The notes under the pieces were generated by a model. That model had not been told where the DNA came from and did not search any database. It saw only the letters and a program-made list of their open reading frames with translations. A program made the translations under genes and the position numbers. 7,931 bases of DNA from positions 4,926-12,856 of the forward strand of contig NVVU01000015.1 in the NCBI GenBank assembly GCA_002733485.1, in the 5' to 3' direction. The first letter of the stretch is position 1. The number at the start of each line of letters is the position of its first letter. Shown piece by piece: positions 1 through 4,750 of this stretch. Source of the DNA: Robiginitomaculum sp. (GTDB lineage: Bacteria; Pseudomonadota; Alphaproteobacteria; Caulobacterales; Maricaulaceae).

Positions 1-179
1 GTGGCGCAATACCAGGCTGCGCCCAGTTCCTCGGAAAATGGAACCTTGCCCATGGTCGCCCAGAACTTTGGCCAGAAGCGGCGCGGCGGTCTTCGTTTGG
101 GCGTTTCCAGCACCAGCGGAAGATTAATGATCATTTCGCGCTCAAAACCTGCATCAAGGCTGTTGGGTTCTTCGGTCAT
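1..179 (-). CDS. YkvA family (DUF1232) protein, N-terminal fragment
   Basis: This is the first 59 codons of a minus-strand gene that leaves the window at base 1. The start ATG (179-177) has a GGAGG (complement of 192-196) 12 bases upstream, rather far but the only good ribosome site. The peptide begins MTEEPNSLDAGFEREMIINL, continues through a basic, Trp-rich stretch (PKRRPPRRFWPKFW, residues 27-40) and reaches GKVPFSEELGAAWYCA (44-59). That last segment matches the start of the YkvA/DUF1232 domain, where a 'VPF-x-DD-x-x-A-x-YCA' stretch precedes the membrane-associated 'Y-x-x-x-P-x-D-x-x-P-D' motif, which lies beyond the edge. YkvA proteins are small, probably membrane-associated and of unknown function. 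The call rests on a short stretch; the reading frame itself is well supported by codon use. Confidence 0.62.
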   Translation of the reverse strand, partial: MTEEPNSLDAGFEREMIINLPLVLETPKRRPPRRFWPKFWATMGKVPFSEELGAAWYCA

Positions 180-183
180 TGCG

Positions 184-213
184 ATAACATGCCTCCATAG
201 GGTCCATTAGAAT
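184..213 (+). promoter_or_regulatory. Candidate sigma-70-type promoter for the dehydrogenase gene
   Basis: The hexamer TAGAAT (208-213) matches the -10 consensus at five of six positions. ATAACA (184-189), 18 bases upstream, matches the -35 consensus at four of six. Transcription would start near 220 and give a leader of about 40 bases before the ATG at 261. It lies in the divergent gap between the YkvA gene and the dehydrogenase. Assigned by pattern only. Confidence 0.4.
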
Positions 214-260
214 ATGTCCCCGATATGACCAATTGATTACGGCAAAGAGAAGGCACAGTT

Positions 261-1043
261 ATGAAAATCAATTCTGAAATTTCCGCTATTGTCACTGGCG
301 GCGCCTCCGGGCTGGGCGAAGCCACCGCCCGGGTTTTGGCGGCAAAAGGGGCCAAAGTTACCCTGTTTGACCTCAATGAAGAGCGCGGCAATATGGTCGC
401 CGGGGAAATCGGCGGCGCGTTTGCCAAAGTTAATGTGGCCGACGAGGCCAGCGTTGATGCCGGCTTTGCGCTGGCCCGTGCAAAACATGGTCAAGAGCGC
501 ATCATGATCAATTGTGCCGGGATTGGCTGGGCCGCCAAAACCGCCGGGCGCAACCGTAAAACCGGGGAAATCAATGCGCACCGCATCAGCGATTTCCAAT
601 TGGTGATCAATATCAATCTGGTGGGTACTTTTATGTGCCTGTCCAAATCCGCCGCCGGGATGATGACACTGGACCCGCTGGGCGATAGTGGCCGTGGCGT
701 GATCGTCAACACCGCTTCAGTGGCAGCGCAGGACGGGCAGATCGGCCAGGTGGCCTACTCGGCCTCCAAGGGCGGCATTGTCGGCATGACGCTGCCAATT
801 GCCCGCGACCTTGCCCGCGAAGGCATACGTTGTAACGTTATTCTGCCGGGATTTTTCGATACCCCGATCTATGAAAGCCTGCCCCCCGAGGTCAAAGAGA
901 GCTTGCGCTCTCATGTGCAATTCCCGGCGCGCTTTGGCCGCCCCGAAGAATATGGCGAATTTGCCGCCTGTCTGGTTGAAAACGATTACATCAATGCCGA
1001 GAACATTCGTCTGGATGCCGGCGCCCGCATGCCTCCACGGTAA
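261..1043 (+). CDS. SDR dehydrogenase, 3-hydroxyacyl-CoA dehydrogenase type-2 (HSD10) family
   Basis: The 260-residue product is a classical short-chain dehydrogenase. The start ATG has AGAGAAGG (246-253) seven bases upstream. Visible motifs are TGGASGLG (12-19) for dinucleotide binding, Asp37 at the end of the second strand, which favours NAD over NADP, NCAG (84-87), catalytic Ser153, and Tyr166-x3-Lys170 in YSASK. The run [34 protein letters not shown] (150-184) and the ending [12 protein letters not shown] are the signature of the HSD17B10 group rather than FabG, as is the extra loop at about residues 92-112. Family members oxidise (S)-3-hydroxyacyl-CoA or 2-methyl-3-hydroxybutyryl-CoA to the 3-keto form with NAD, in fatty acid or isoleucine breakdown, in the cytoplasm. 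No acyl-CoA dehydrogenase or thiolase gene adjoins it here, and a strong terminator follows, so it appears to be transcribed alone. The family assignment is strong; the exact substrate is not visible. Confidence 0.9.
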   Translation: [260 protein letters not shown]

Positions 1044-1069
1044 TTCACATACAAAATGCACCATTGTAA

Positions 1070-1096
1070 CCCTCGCCGTCTTGGCGGGGGTTTTTT
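1070..1096 (+). terminator. Rho-independent terminator of the HSD10-type gene
   Basis: CCCTCGCC (1070-1077) pairs with GGCGGGGG (1083-1090) to give an eight-pair stem with one T-G wobble and a five-base loop (GTCTT). It is followed directly by six Ts (1091-1096). It starts 26 bases after the stop codon at 1043. This is a canonical intrinsic terminator. Confidence 0.9.
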
Positions 1097-1117
1097 GGTT
1101 TTATCCCCGCCTTTACA

Positions 1118-1214
1118 AGGGGTAAGCAAGGGTAAATGAGAGGCGTTTAAGGGTAGGTTTTGTCTCGTTTAGGGGCATTTTAGGGGTAGCGACAGGATGG
1201 CCGAAGGGTAAGGG
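1118..1214 (+). repeat. Array of AGGG(G)TA motifs at near-helical spacing
   Basis: Six copies of a short motif, consensus [A/T]AGGG(G)TA[A/G], occur on the plus strand with no copy on the other strand. The core GGGTA begins at 1120, 1130, 1151, 1173 (here GGGC), 1184 and 1206. The steps are 10, 21, 22, 11 and 22 bases, all close to whole multiples of one DNA turn. A partial extra copy, GGGTT, starts at 1212. Two looser copies lie further on at 1270 (GGGTG) and 1311 (GGGTA). No known element that I recognise has this form. Confidence 0.5.
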
Positions 1215-1225
1215 TTGCCCCTTAT

Positions 1226-1259
1226 TGCCCGTGGATAACACCATGCCCGGGATAACACC
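1226..1259 (+). repeat. Short tandem direct repeat TGCCCG(T)GGATAACACC
   Basis: TGCCCGTGGATAACACC (1226-1242) is followed after one base by TGCCCGGGATAACACC (1244-1259). The copies are identical except for one inserted T in the first. The 18-base period suggests a local duplication or a pair of protein-binding sites. Nothing further can be said from the sequence. Confidence 0.6.
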
Positions 1260-1339
1260 GTTGGTTTTGGGGTGAGGATTACACATACTTATCCCATACT
1301 GGTGCTGGGGGGGTATATTGATTGTTACAGCCCCACGCC

Positions 1340-1419
1340 TGTCATTGCCGGACGGGTTCCGGCCATCGAGAGCGGCAACAACGCAAAACTGGATTACCCG
1401 GACAAGCCGGGCAATTACA
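1340..1419. repeat. Imperfect palindromic intergenic element
   Basis: The outer arms TGTCATTGCCGG (1340-1351) and CCGGGCAATTACA (1407-1419) are near-perfect inverted copies. Each arm also folds on itself: GCCGGA/TCCGGC on the left around 1347-1363, and CCCGG/CCGGG on the right around 1397-1411. The wording (GTCATTGCCGGAC..., GGATTACCCGGACAAGCCGGG) resembles the dispersed palindromic elements found between genes of many alphaproteobacteria, with the general form 'GTCATTGCCGGRCTTG...CCGGCAATC'. Only one copy is in this window, so membership of a repeat family is inferred from memory of the pattern. It sits beyond the tetR stop and could also act in ending transcription. Confidence 0.5.
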
Positions 1420-1476
1420 CCTATGGAAGCGCATTCCCCTCACCCTGAGGGACGGCGAAGGTTGAAAATTAATAAA

Positions 1477-2067
1477 TTAACCTGGCATGATGATGGCCTT
1501 CAGGCTGTCCAATATGCTATCCATATAATGCACATCGCCACGGGATTTTTTGATCAGAATGGCCCCTTGCAGGGTCGATGCTATAACTTTTGCCATGGCC
1601 TCGGCATCGCCATCAAATATGAATGCGCCCGCATCCCGGCCCCCGCTCAGCAAGCGGGTAAGGTATTGTTGTTGTGTTTCAAAAAACTGGCTCACCCCCG
1701 CTTTCAAGCCATCTGGAAGACTGGCAAATTCGGCCCCCAGCACACCTACAAGACAGCTGGCGGATTGCATTTTAGCCAGGGATCGCACCGGGATCAGCAT
1801 ATTATCAAAGGCATCGCGATAACTTTGCGCATCCCCGGGGGTCAATGGCTCCAATGTACTAAATGCCCCGTCCTGATAACGGTGGAGCACCGTCATCCCC
1901 AGGTCACTTTTGGCAGGAAAATGATAATGAATACTGGCGGTACGGATACCCAGACGCTTGGCCAGGTCCGCATAACTGACCGCGTTATAGCCGCGCTCCA
2001 TAACCAGCTCCATAAAGGTATCGGTCAAGGCCTCAGCCGTTTTCCCCAATGGCTTCGTTTCATTCAT
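1477..2067 (-). CDS. TetR/AcrR family transcriptional repressor
   Basis: The product has 196 residues counted from the ATG at 2067-2065, which has GGAAAG (complement of 2075-2080) seven bases upstream. An in-frame ATG at 2103 lacks such a site and would add 12 unlikely residues. The N-terminal TetR DNA-binding domain is clear: helix 1 at about 10-25, then YADLAKRLGIRTASIHYHF (32-50) and AKSDLG (52-57). The C-terminal half should be the ligand-binding and dimer domain. It holds the only cysteine, Cys105, in ASCLVGVLGAEF, a place equivalent by position and wording to the 'GCL-[LV]' segment carrying the redox-sensing cysteine of NemR-like regulators. A 20-bp palindrome at 2225-2244, some 160 bases upstream of its start, is the best operator candidate. 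The ligand and targets are unknown; the genes to the right are the likely targets. Confidence 0.9.
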   Translation of the reverse strand: MNETKPLGKTAEALTDTFMELVMERGYNAVSYADLAKRLGIRTASIHYHFPAKSDLGMTVLHRYQDGAFSTLEPLTPGDAQSYRDAFDNMLIPVRSLAKMQSASCLVGVLGAEFASLPDGLKAGVSQFFETQQQYLTRLLSGGRDAGAFIFDGDAEAMAKVIASTLQGAILIKKSRGDVHYMDSILDSLKAIIMPG

Positions 2068-2221
2068 AATCCGTCTTTCCAATGGCCTGTGCAGTACAGG
2101 CAAGGTGGATCATACCGCCATCACACCGGTAATGGCCAGCCAGCAAAAGGAGGATCCATTACGGCTCATCCCACGCGCCTGGACCAAAGATGCAATCCAT
2201 AAATTTGACTTCAAGTTCTAC

Positions 2222-2250
2222 TTGACTACCTTCTAGTAGATAGTTATGCA
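2222..2250 (+). promoter_or_regulatory. Probable TetR operator overlapping a rightward promoter
   Basis: ACTACCTTCTAGTAGATAGT (2225-2244) is a 20-bp palindrome centred on CTAG, with 16 of 20 positions symmetric, the usual size and shape of a TetR-family operator. It fills the space between a possible -35 (TTGACT, 2222-2227) and a weaker -10 (TATGCA, 2245-2250) separated by 17 bases. Binding there would block rightward transcription. A second TTGACT lies just upstream (2205-2210). The adjacent tetR product is the natural candidate to bind. The palindrome is seen directly; the regulator assignment is inferred. Confidence 0.6.
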
Positions 2251-2289
2251 AATCCTCTCGTTACACAAACCGGTGAGAAAGATATAGCC

Positions 2290-2469
2290 ATGGACACCTT
2301 GAGCCCTGATCTTTTCCGGCGGCGGCCACGGGCCAGATTGCGATGTATGATTTCGTCCTGCGGGCATTGCATTATGTGGTCCACGCGCTGGGCCTGCCAG
2401 TCATTCGCACCTCTTAGTACCTGGCCACCGTTGGGGTTGAGGTTGCCTTAGCCTTGCAATTTTTTGGCT
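2290..2469 (+). pseudogene. Possible decayed short gene behind the TetR operator
   Basis: A frame from the ATG at 2290, loosely preceded by GGTGAGAAAG, reads MDTLSPDLFRRRPRARL but then becomes Cys/Trp-rich and unconvincing. Another frame, from about 2320, reads protein-like sequence (ATGQIAMYDFVLRALHYVV, then HALGLPVIRTS), meets a TAG at 2416-2418, and continues in the same frame as YLATVGVEVALALQFFG before a TAA. This looks like the end of a protein with one in-frame stop and a missing or shifted front. I do not recognise the family. It lies directly downstream of the operator, where the repressor's target gene would be expected. It could also be chance open sequence. Confidence 0.3.
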
Positions 2470-2497
2470 AAACCATCCACATTTCGGAGTAAAATTT

Positions 2498-3226
2498 ATG
2501 TCCCCTTGTCGTGATCATAGCACCATCGATCAGGCCCCGATGCATTTAAATGCTGATCTTGGCACCAATGCCTTTGCCAATACCTCGGCCATGACCTGGG
2601 CGCTTTCCCCGGCGCCTGGTGTGCATCGCAAACCGCTTGAACGTATTGGCGGCGAGAAGGTCTGCCGGGCGACCTCACTGGTGCATTATGCACCGGGGGC
2701 GCGTTTTGCGGCCCATATCCATGATAGCGGCGAGGAATTTTTTGTGCTCGATGGCGTATTCTCGGATGATGCGGGAAATTATGGACGCGGCAGCTATGTA
2801 CGCAATCCACCGCATTCTGCACATGCCCCCTATAGCAAGAATGGCTGTACTATTTTGGTGAAACTGGGGCAAATCCCCAATAAGGACCGGCGCTCAGTGC
2901 GGGTGAGCACCCATGATCCCAAGGCCCCCTGGCAGCACAACCGGCCCGGCACCTGTATGTTGCCGCTTTATCGCAGTGAAGCAGAACAGGTCTCTCTGGT
3001 GCACTGGAGAACCGGTCTGCAATGCATGCCGGTACGGTTCGAACACGGCCTTGAAATCTACGTTCTGAAAGGGGCGTTCAAGGATGAATACGGCCATCAC
3101 GGCGTAGGTAGCTGGATGCGACTTGCCGCCGGGCAAAGCCAGACCCTGCAGGTACTTTCGGATTGCGAAGTGCTGATTAAAACCGGTCATCTTGGGCCAT
3201 ACGTCGTTGGCACCCTGTCGCCTTAA
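2498..3226 (+). CDS. ChrR-like double-cupin protein
   Basis: The product has 242 residues. CGGAGT (2485-2490) precedes the ATG by seven bases, which supports this start over the internal Met15, although related proteins often begin near an 'M-x-LNADL' motif like the one at 15-21. The first cupin (about 55-125) resembles the cupin domain of the anti-sigma factor ChrR: PGARFAAHIHDSGEEFFVLDG, then GSYVRNPPHSAHAP. Likely metal ligands are His73, His75, Glu79 (or Glu80) and His109. A second cupin copy (about 160-235) keeps the fold pattern (LEIYVLKGAFKDEYG, GSWMRLAAG), but its equivalents of the ligands are Val, Phe and Gln, so it probably binds no metal. The N-terminal zinc-binding anti-sigma domain of true ChrR is absent, so an anti-sigma role should not be assumed. 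It is probably a cytoplasmic metal-dependent cupin of unknown reaction. It may be controlled by the neighbouring TetR protein. Confidence 0.8.
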   Translation: MSPCRDHSTIDQAPMHLNADLGTNAFANTSAMTWALSPAPGVHRKPLERIGGEKVCRATSLVHYAPGARFAAHIHDSGEEFFVLDGVFSDDAGNYGRGSYVRNPPHSAHAPYSKNGCTILVKLGQIPNKDRRSVRVSTHDPKAPWQHNRPGTCMLPLYRSEAEQVSLVHWRTGLQCMPVRFEHGLEIYVLKGAFKDEYGHHGVGSWMRLAAGQSQTLQVLSDCEVLIKTGHLGPYVVGTLSP

Positions 3227-3245
3227 AGAGCAGGCCCAAAAGATC

Positions 3246-3274
3246 AGGCAGCGCCCCCTGACAAGGCTGCCTTT
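3246..3274 (+). terminator. Weak hairpin after the cupin gene
   Basis: AGGCAGC (3246-3252) pairs perfectly with GCTGCCT (3266-3272) around a 13-base loop. Only three Ts follow, so as an intrinsic terminator it is weak. It lies 19 bases after the cupin stop and about 35 bases before the next gene, so it may only reduce read-through. Confidence 0.35.
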
Positions 3275-3307
3275 GCCCGTTAAGCTGAGTAATGCTAGGG
3301 GGTAAAC

Positions 3308-3742
3308 ATGCTGAGACTTTTTCCGTTATTGTCGATCCCGGTCATCTTGTATAATGTGGTGGCTCTGGGGGGCGGCGTGTTTTCCCGCGCCGCTGAGGAG
3401 GTGGTGGCAGGGCTGTCACGAACACTGACATCAGTGCCTATGGCCTCTGGCACCACATGGGTGGTATCTTCCGGCGATGTCATATTGCTGATCGCCCTTT
3501 TCATGGTGTTCATTGAATTGCTGAAAGCGGCAAAATATGGCCGCGGAAACGCGCTTGCACACACATTGTCTCTCGGCCTTTTTATCCTGTGCCTGGTAGA
3601 GTTTTTGCTAATCCCGGCGTTTGCCTCAACGCTGTTTTTCGCCATCACCATGATGACGCTGATGAATGTGCTGGCCGGGTATATGATGGCCGGCGAGCAA
3701 GTAGAGGTTTTAAGCGAAGGTGACGAAGATTATGAGGATTAA
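3308..3742 (+). CDS. Small integral membrane protein, unknown function
   Basis: The product has 144 residues, and the start is supported by AGGGGG (3297-3302) five bases upstream of the ATG. Hydrophobic segments at about 5-24, 56-75, 86-104 and 107-127 suggest four membrane helices. A Ser/Thr/Gly-rich loop (36-55) follows the first, and the tail is short and very acidic (EVLSEGDEDYED, 133-144). Helix 2 contains DVILLIALFMVFIELLKAAKYGRG, ending in a basic cap that should face the cytoplasm. I do not recognise a named family; it has the look of a conserved alphaproteobacterial membrane protein. It follows the cupin gene at 81 bases on the same strand with its own strong ribosome site. Its stop codon overlaps the stop of the converging small gene by four bases (TTAA, 3739-3742). 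Confidence 0.75.
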   Translation: MLRLFPLLSIPVILYNVVALGGGVFSRAAEEVVAGLSRTLTSVPMASGTTWVVSSGDVILLIALFMVFIELLKAAKYGRGNALAHTLSLGLFILCLVEFLLIPAFASTLFFAITMMTLMNVLAGYMMAGEQVEVLSEGDEDYED

Positions 3743-4035
3743 GCTACGATTTTAAGGTGGCTTCCCATAGGAGCCATGCCATTTTGCACGCGGGCATAAG
3801 TGGCAAAAACACGCGCCTGTTCGACCGGATCACCCTTAAGGCCACGGCGCGGCGTTCCCGCCAGCACTTGCGCGCGATAGGCGGCACTTTGCGGAATCTG
3901 AACCCGGTGGGCGGCCCGGCGGCTTTCGCGTGGGACGAGTGCCAGTGCGCTAGACGGCACCTTGGGCACAGGACGCACAAAGGCACTTTGGTCTTTGGGG
4001 CGGGCGGCGGTCGATATGGAGGATATACGGCTCAT
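3739..4035 (-). CDS. 98-residue basic protein of unknown function, behind a CtrA box
   Basis: The product reads MSRISSISTAARPKDQSAFV, then a Pro/Arg/Ala-rich middle, then YRAQVLAGTPRRGLKGDPVE (53-72) and ARVFATYARVQNGM. Third codon positions are mostly G or C, as in the surrounding genes, and the predicted peptide is more protein-like than the opposite frame at 3757-4110. No signal peptide or membrane helix is visible; the N-terminal half looks disordered, and the end may form a helix. The general layout (disordered front, then a short conserved stretch with paired Arg and a closing Tyr-Ala) resembles small orphan proteins common in alphaproteobacteria, but I cannot name a family. The ribosome site is poor: GGTAAGG ends one base before the ATG. 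A consensus CtrA box with a -10 just downstream lies 50-76 bases upstream. The stop overlaps that of the converging membrane-protein gene. Confidence 0.68.
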   Translation of the reverse strand: MSRISSISTAARPKDQSAFVRPVPKVPSSALALVPRESRRAAHRVQIPQSAAYRAQVLAGTPRRGLKGDPVEQARVFATYARVQNGMAPMGSHLKIVA

Positions 4036-4084
4036 GCCTTACCGATTGCAAAAGACGCGCCGGAAAATCTGGCCCGCTTTGGCA

Positions 4085-4111
4085 ATTTTAGGCGATTAAC
4101 GCGCCATTAAC
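4085..4111 (-). promoter_or_regulatory. CtrA-type box with adjoining -10 for the 98-residue gene
   Basis: TTAA (4096-4099), seven bases, then TTAAC (4107-4111) is an exact match to the CtrA consensus TTAA-N7-TTAAC. It is the only such spaced pair I found in the window. Read towards the small gene, the box is followed after five bases by TAAAAT (complement of 4085-4090), five of six matches to a -10. That places the box over the -35 region, the usual arrangement at CtrA-activated promoters. Transcription would start near 4078, leaving a leader of about 43 bases. CtrA itself is not encoded here, so its role is inferred. Confidence 0.6.
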
Positions 4112-4149
4112 CATAAAAATTAGTGGCAAAGACCAAATTTTATATGGTT
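4109..4149. repeat. AT-rich inverted repeat between phaR and the small gene
   Basis: AACCATA plus AAAATT (4109-4121) pairs with AATTTT and TATGGTT (4136-4141 and 4143-4149), giving 13 pairs with one bulged A at 4142 and a 14-base loop. It begins 17 bases past the phaR stop codon. In the phaR transcript it would form a hairpin with several Us in its 3' arm but no U tract after it, so it is not a canonical terminator. Its outer edge touches the CtrA box, so it may instead be a binding site. Confidence 0.5.
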
Positions 4150-4165
4150 TCTGTACCAGTTTGGG

Positions 4166-4750
4166 TCAGCTCAGCTTGTCGAGTTTATCCTGCATAGCCG
4201 CCATTTGCGCGCGTAATTCATCCAGACCGTCTTCACGTTCAGCCGGAGCGGCTGGCTCTGGATTTGCCTCTGTCTGACTGGCGCCAAAGGCCCCAAAAGG
4301 CGTCATGGAACTGAGCGCCTTTTCAAAGAGCGTCATGTTCTGGCGCACCTGTTCTTCAAAAAGGCCAAACAAGGGGTTGGAAGTGCTGCTGCCCATTTTC
4401 TTGGCAAGGCGTTCTTTGCTCTGGGCCAGGGAATTCATGCTCATGTCCAAAAAGCCGGGCACAACATTTTGCATGCTGTCACCATAGAACCGGATCAGTT
4501 GACGCAAAAAATCCACTGGCAATAAATGCTGTCCCTGGGCTTCCTGTTCAAAGATAATCTGGGTCAGGACGCTATGGGTCAGATCTTCGCCGGTTTTGGC
4601 ATCCAGTACCACAAAATCCGTGCCCTCATGCACCAGCGTCTTTAGGTCATCCAGCGTGATATAAGCGCTGCGCGTGGTATCATACAGCCGCCGGTTGGCG
4701 TATTTTTTGATTACCACCGGATCATTCGTATTGGTTTTGGTTTTCGCCAT
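4166..4750 (-). CDS. phaR: Polyhydroxyalkanoate synthesis repressor PhaR
   Basis: The product has 194 residues. The chosen ATG (4750-4748) follows GGGGCGG and begins MAKTKTNTNDPVVIKKYANR; the open frame extends back to 4930, but those codons overlap the start of phaB on the other strand. KKYANRRLYDT-x5-YITLDDL (15-36) and the segment to about residue 70 are the N-terminal PHB accumulation regulatory domain (DNA binding). ITQ/FEQEAQGQHLLPVDFLRQLIRFYGDSMQ continues into the second PHB_acc region (about 75-120), thought to contact polymer. The tail is Pro/Ala/Glu-rich, then a short coiled coil (DELRAQMAAMQDKLDKLS) ends the protein. PhaR represses phasin and PHA genes until it is titrated onto granules. 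It is divergent from phaB with a 127-base shared control region, the classical arrangement. The family call is secure. Confidence 0.95.
   Translation of the reverse strand: MAKTKTNTNDPVVIKKYANRRLYDTTRSAYITLDDLKTLVHEGTDFVVLDAKTGEDLTHSVLTQIIFEQEAQGQHLLPVDFLRQLIRFYGDSMQNVVPGFLDMSMNSLAQSKERLAKKMGSSTSNPLFGLFEEQVRQNMTLFEKALSSMTPFGAFGASQTEANPEPAAPAEREDGLDELRAQMAAMQDKLDKLS

Larger units (their letters stand above)
1097..1476. other. Convergent intergenic region without a recognisable gene
   Basis: This stretch lies between the ends of two converging genes (dehydrogenase and TetR), so no promoter is needed here. I see no convincing coding frame: the long plus frame starting near 1318 runs antisense through tetR. 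Three kinds of structure are visible and listed separately: a spaced set of AGGG(G)TA motifs (1118-1214), a 16-17 base direct repeat (1226-1259) and an imperfect palindromic element (1340-1419). A small hairpin, TAAGGG (1209-1214) pairing with CCCTTA (1219-1224) around a TTGC loop, joins the first two. The top strand is strongly G-rich from 1118 to 1214. Confidence 0.6.
2068..2497. other. Intergenic region between tetR and the cupin gene
   Basis: The 430 bases between the divergent tetR and cupin genes contain no intact gene. They hold the operator-like palindrome and a possible promoter (2222-2250), then a piece with coding character but broken frames (about 2290-2469). Between 2104 and 2220 I see only an isolated AAAGGAGG (2145-2152) on the plus strand with no start codon at the right distance, and nothing else I can name. 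Confidence 0.55.

Noticed and set aside
717..1064. Minus-strand frame opposite the HSD10-type gene
   Set aside because: It is fully covered by a gene with all catalytic motifs, and its peptide looks like a shadow.
1206..1214. GGGTAAGGG as a KOPS chromosome-segregation site (GGGNAGGG)
   Set aside because: It has one base too many between the G runs, and a single imperfect match carries no weight.
1318..2202. Long plus-strand open frame of 294 codons
   Set aside because: It runs antisense to the clear TetR gene, has no family resemblance and is rich in Gln, His and Arg, as expected of a shadow frame.
2205..2227. Tandem TTGACT boxes as two stacked promoters
   Set aside because: The first box has no acceptable -10 at 16-18 bases; only the second has a partial one.
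2498..3226. Cupin gene as an anti-sigma factor (ChrR)
   Set aside because: The N-terminal zinc-binding anti-sigma domain is absent and no ECF sigma factor gene is adjacent.
3757..4110. Plus-strand frame of 117 codons opposite the small gene
   Set aside because: The minus frame has better codon use, a CtrA-type promoter and a more plausible peptide; the plus frame has no good ribosome site and a Gly/Arg/His-rich product.
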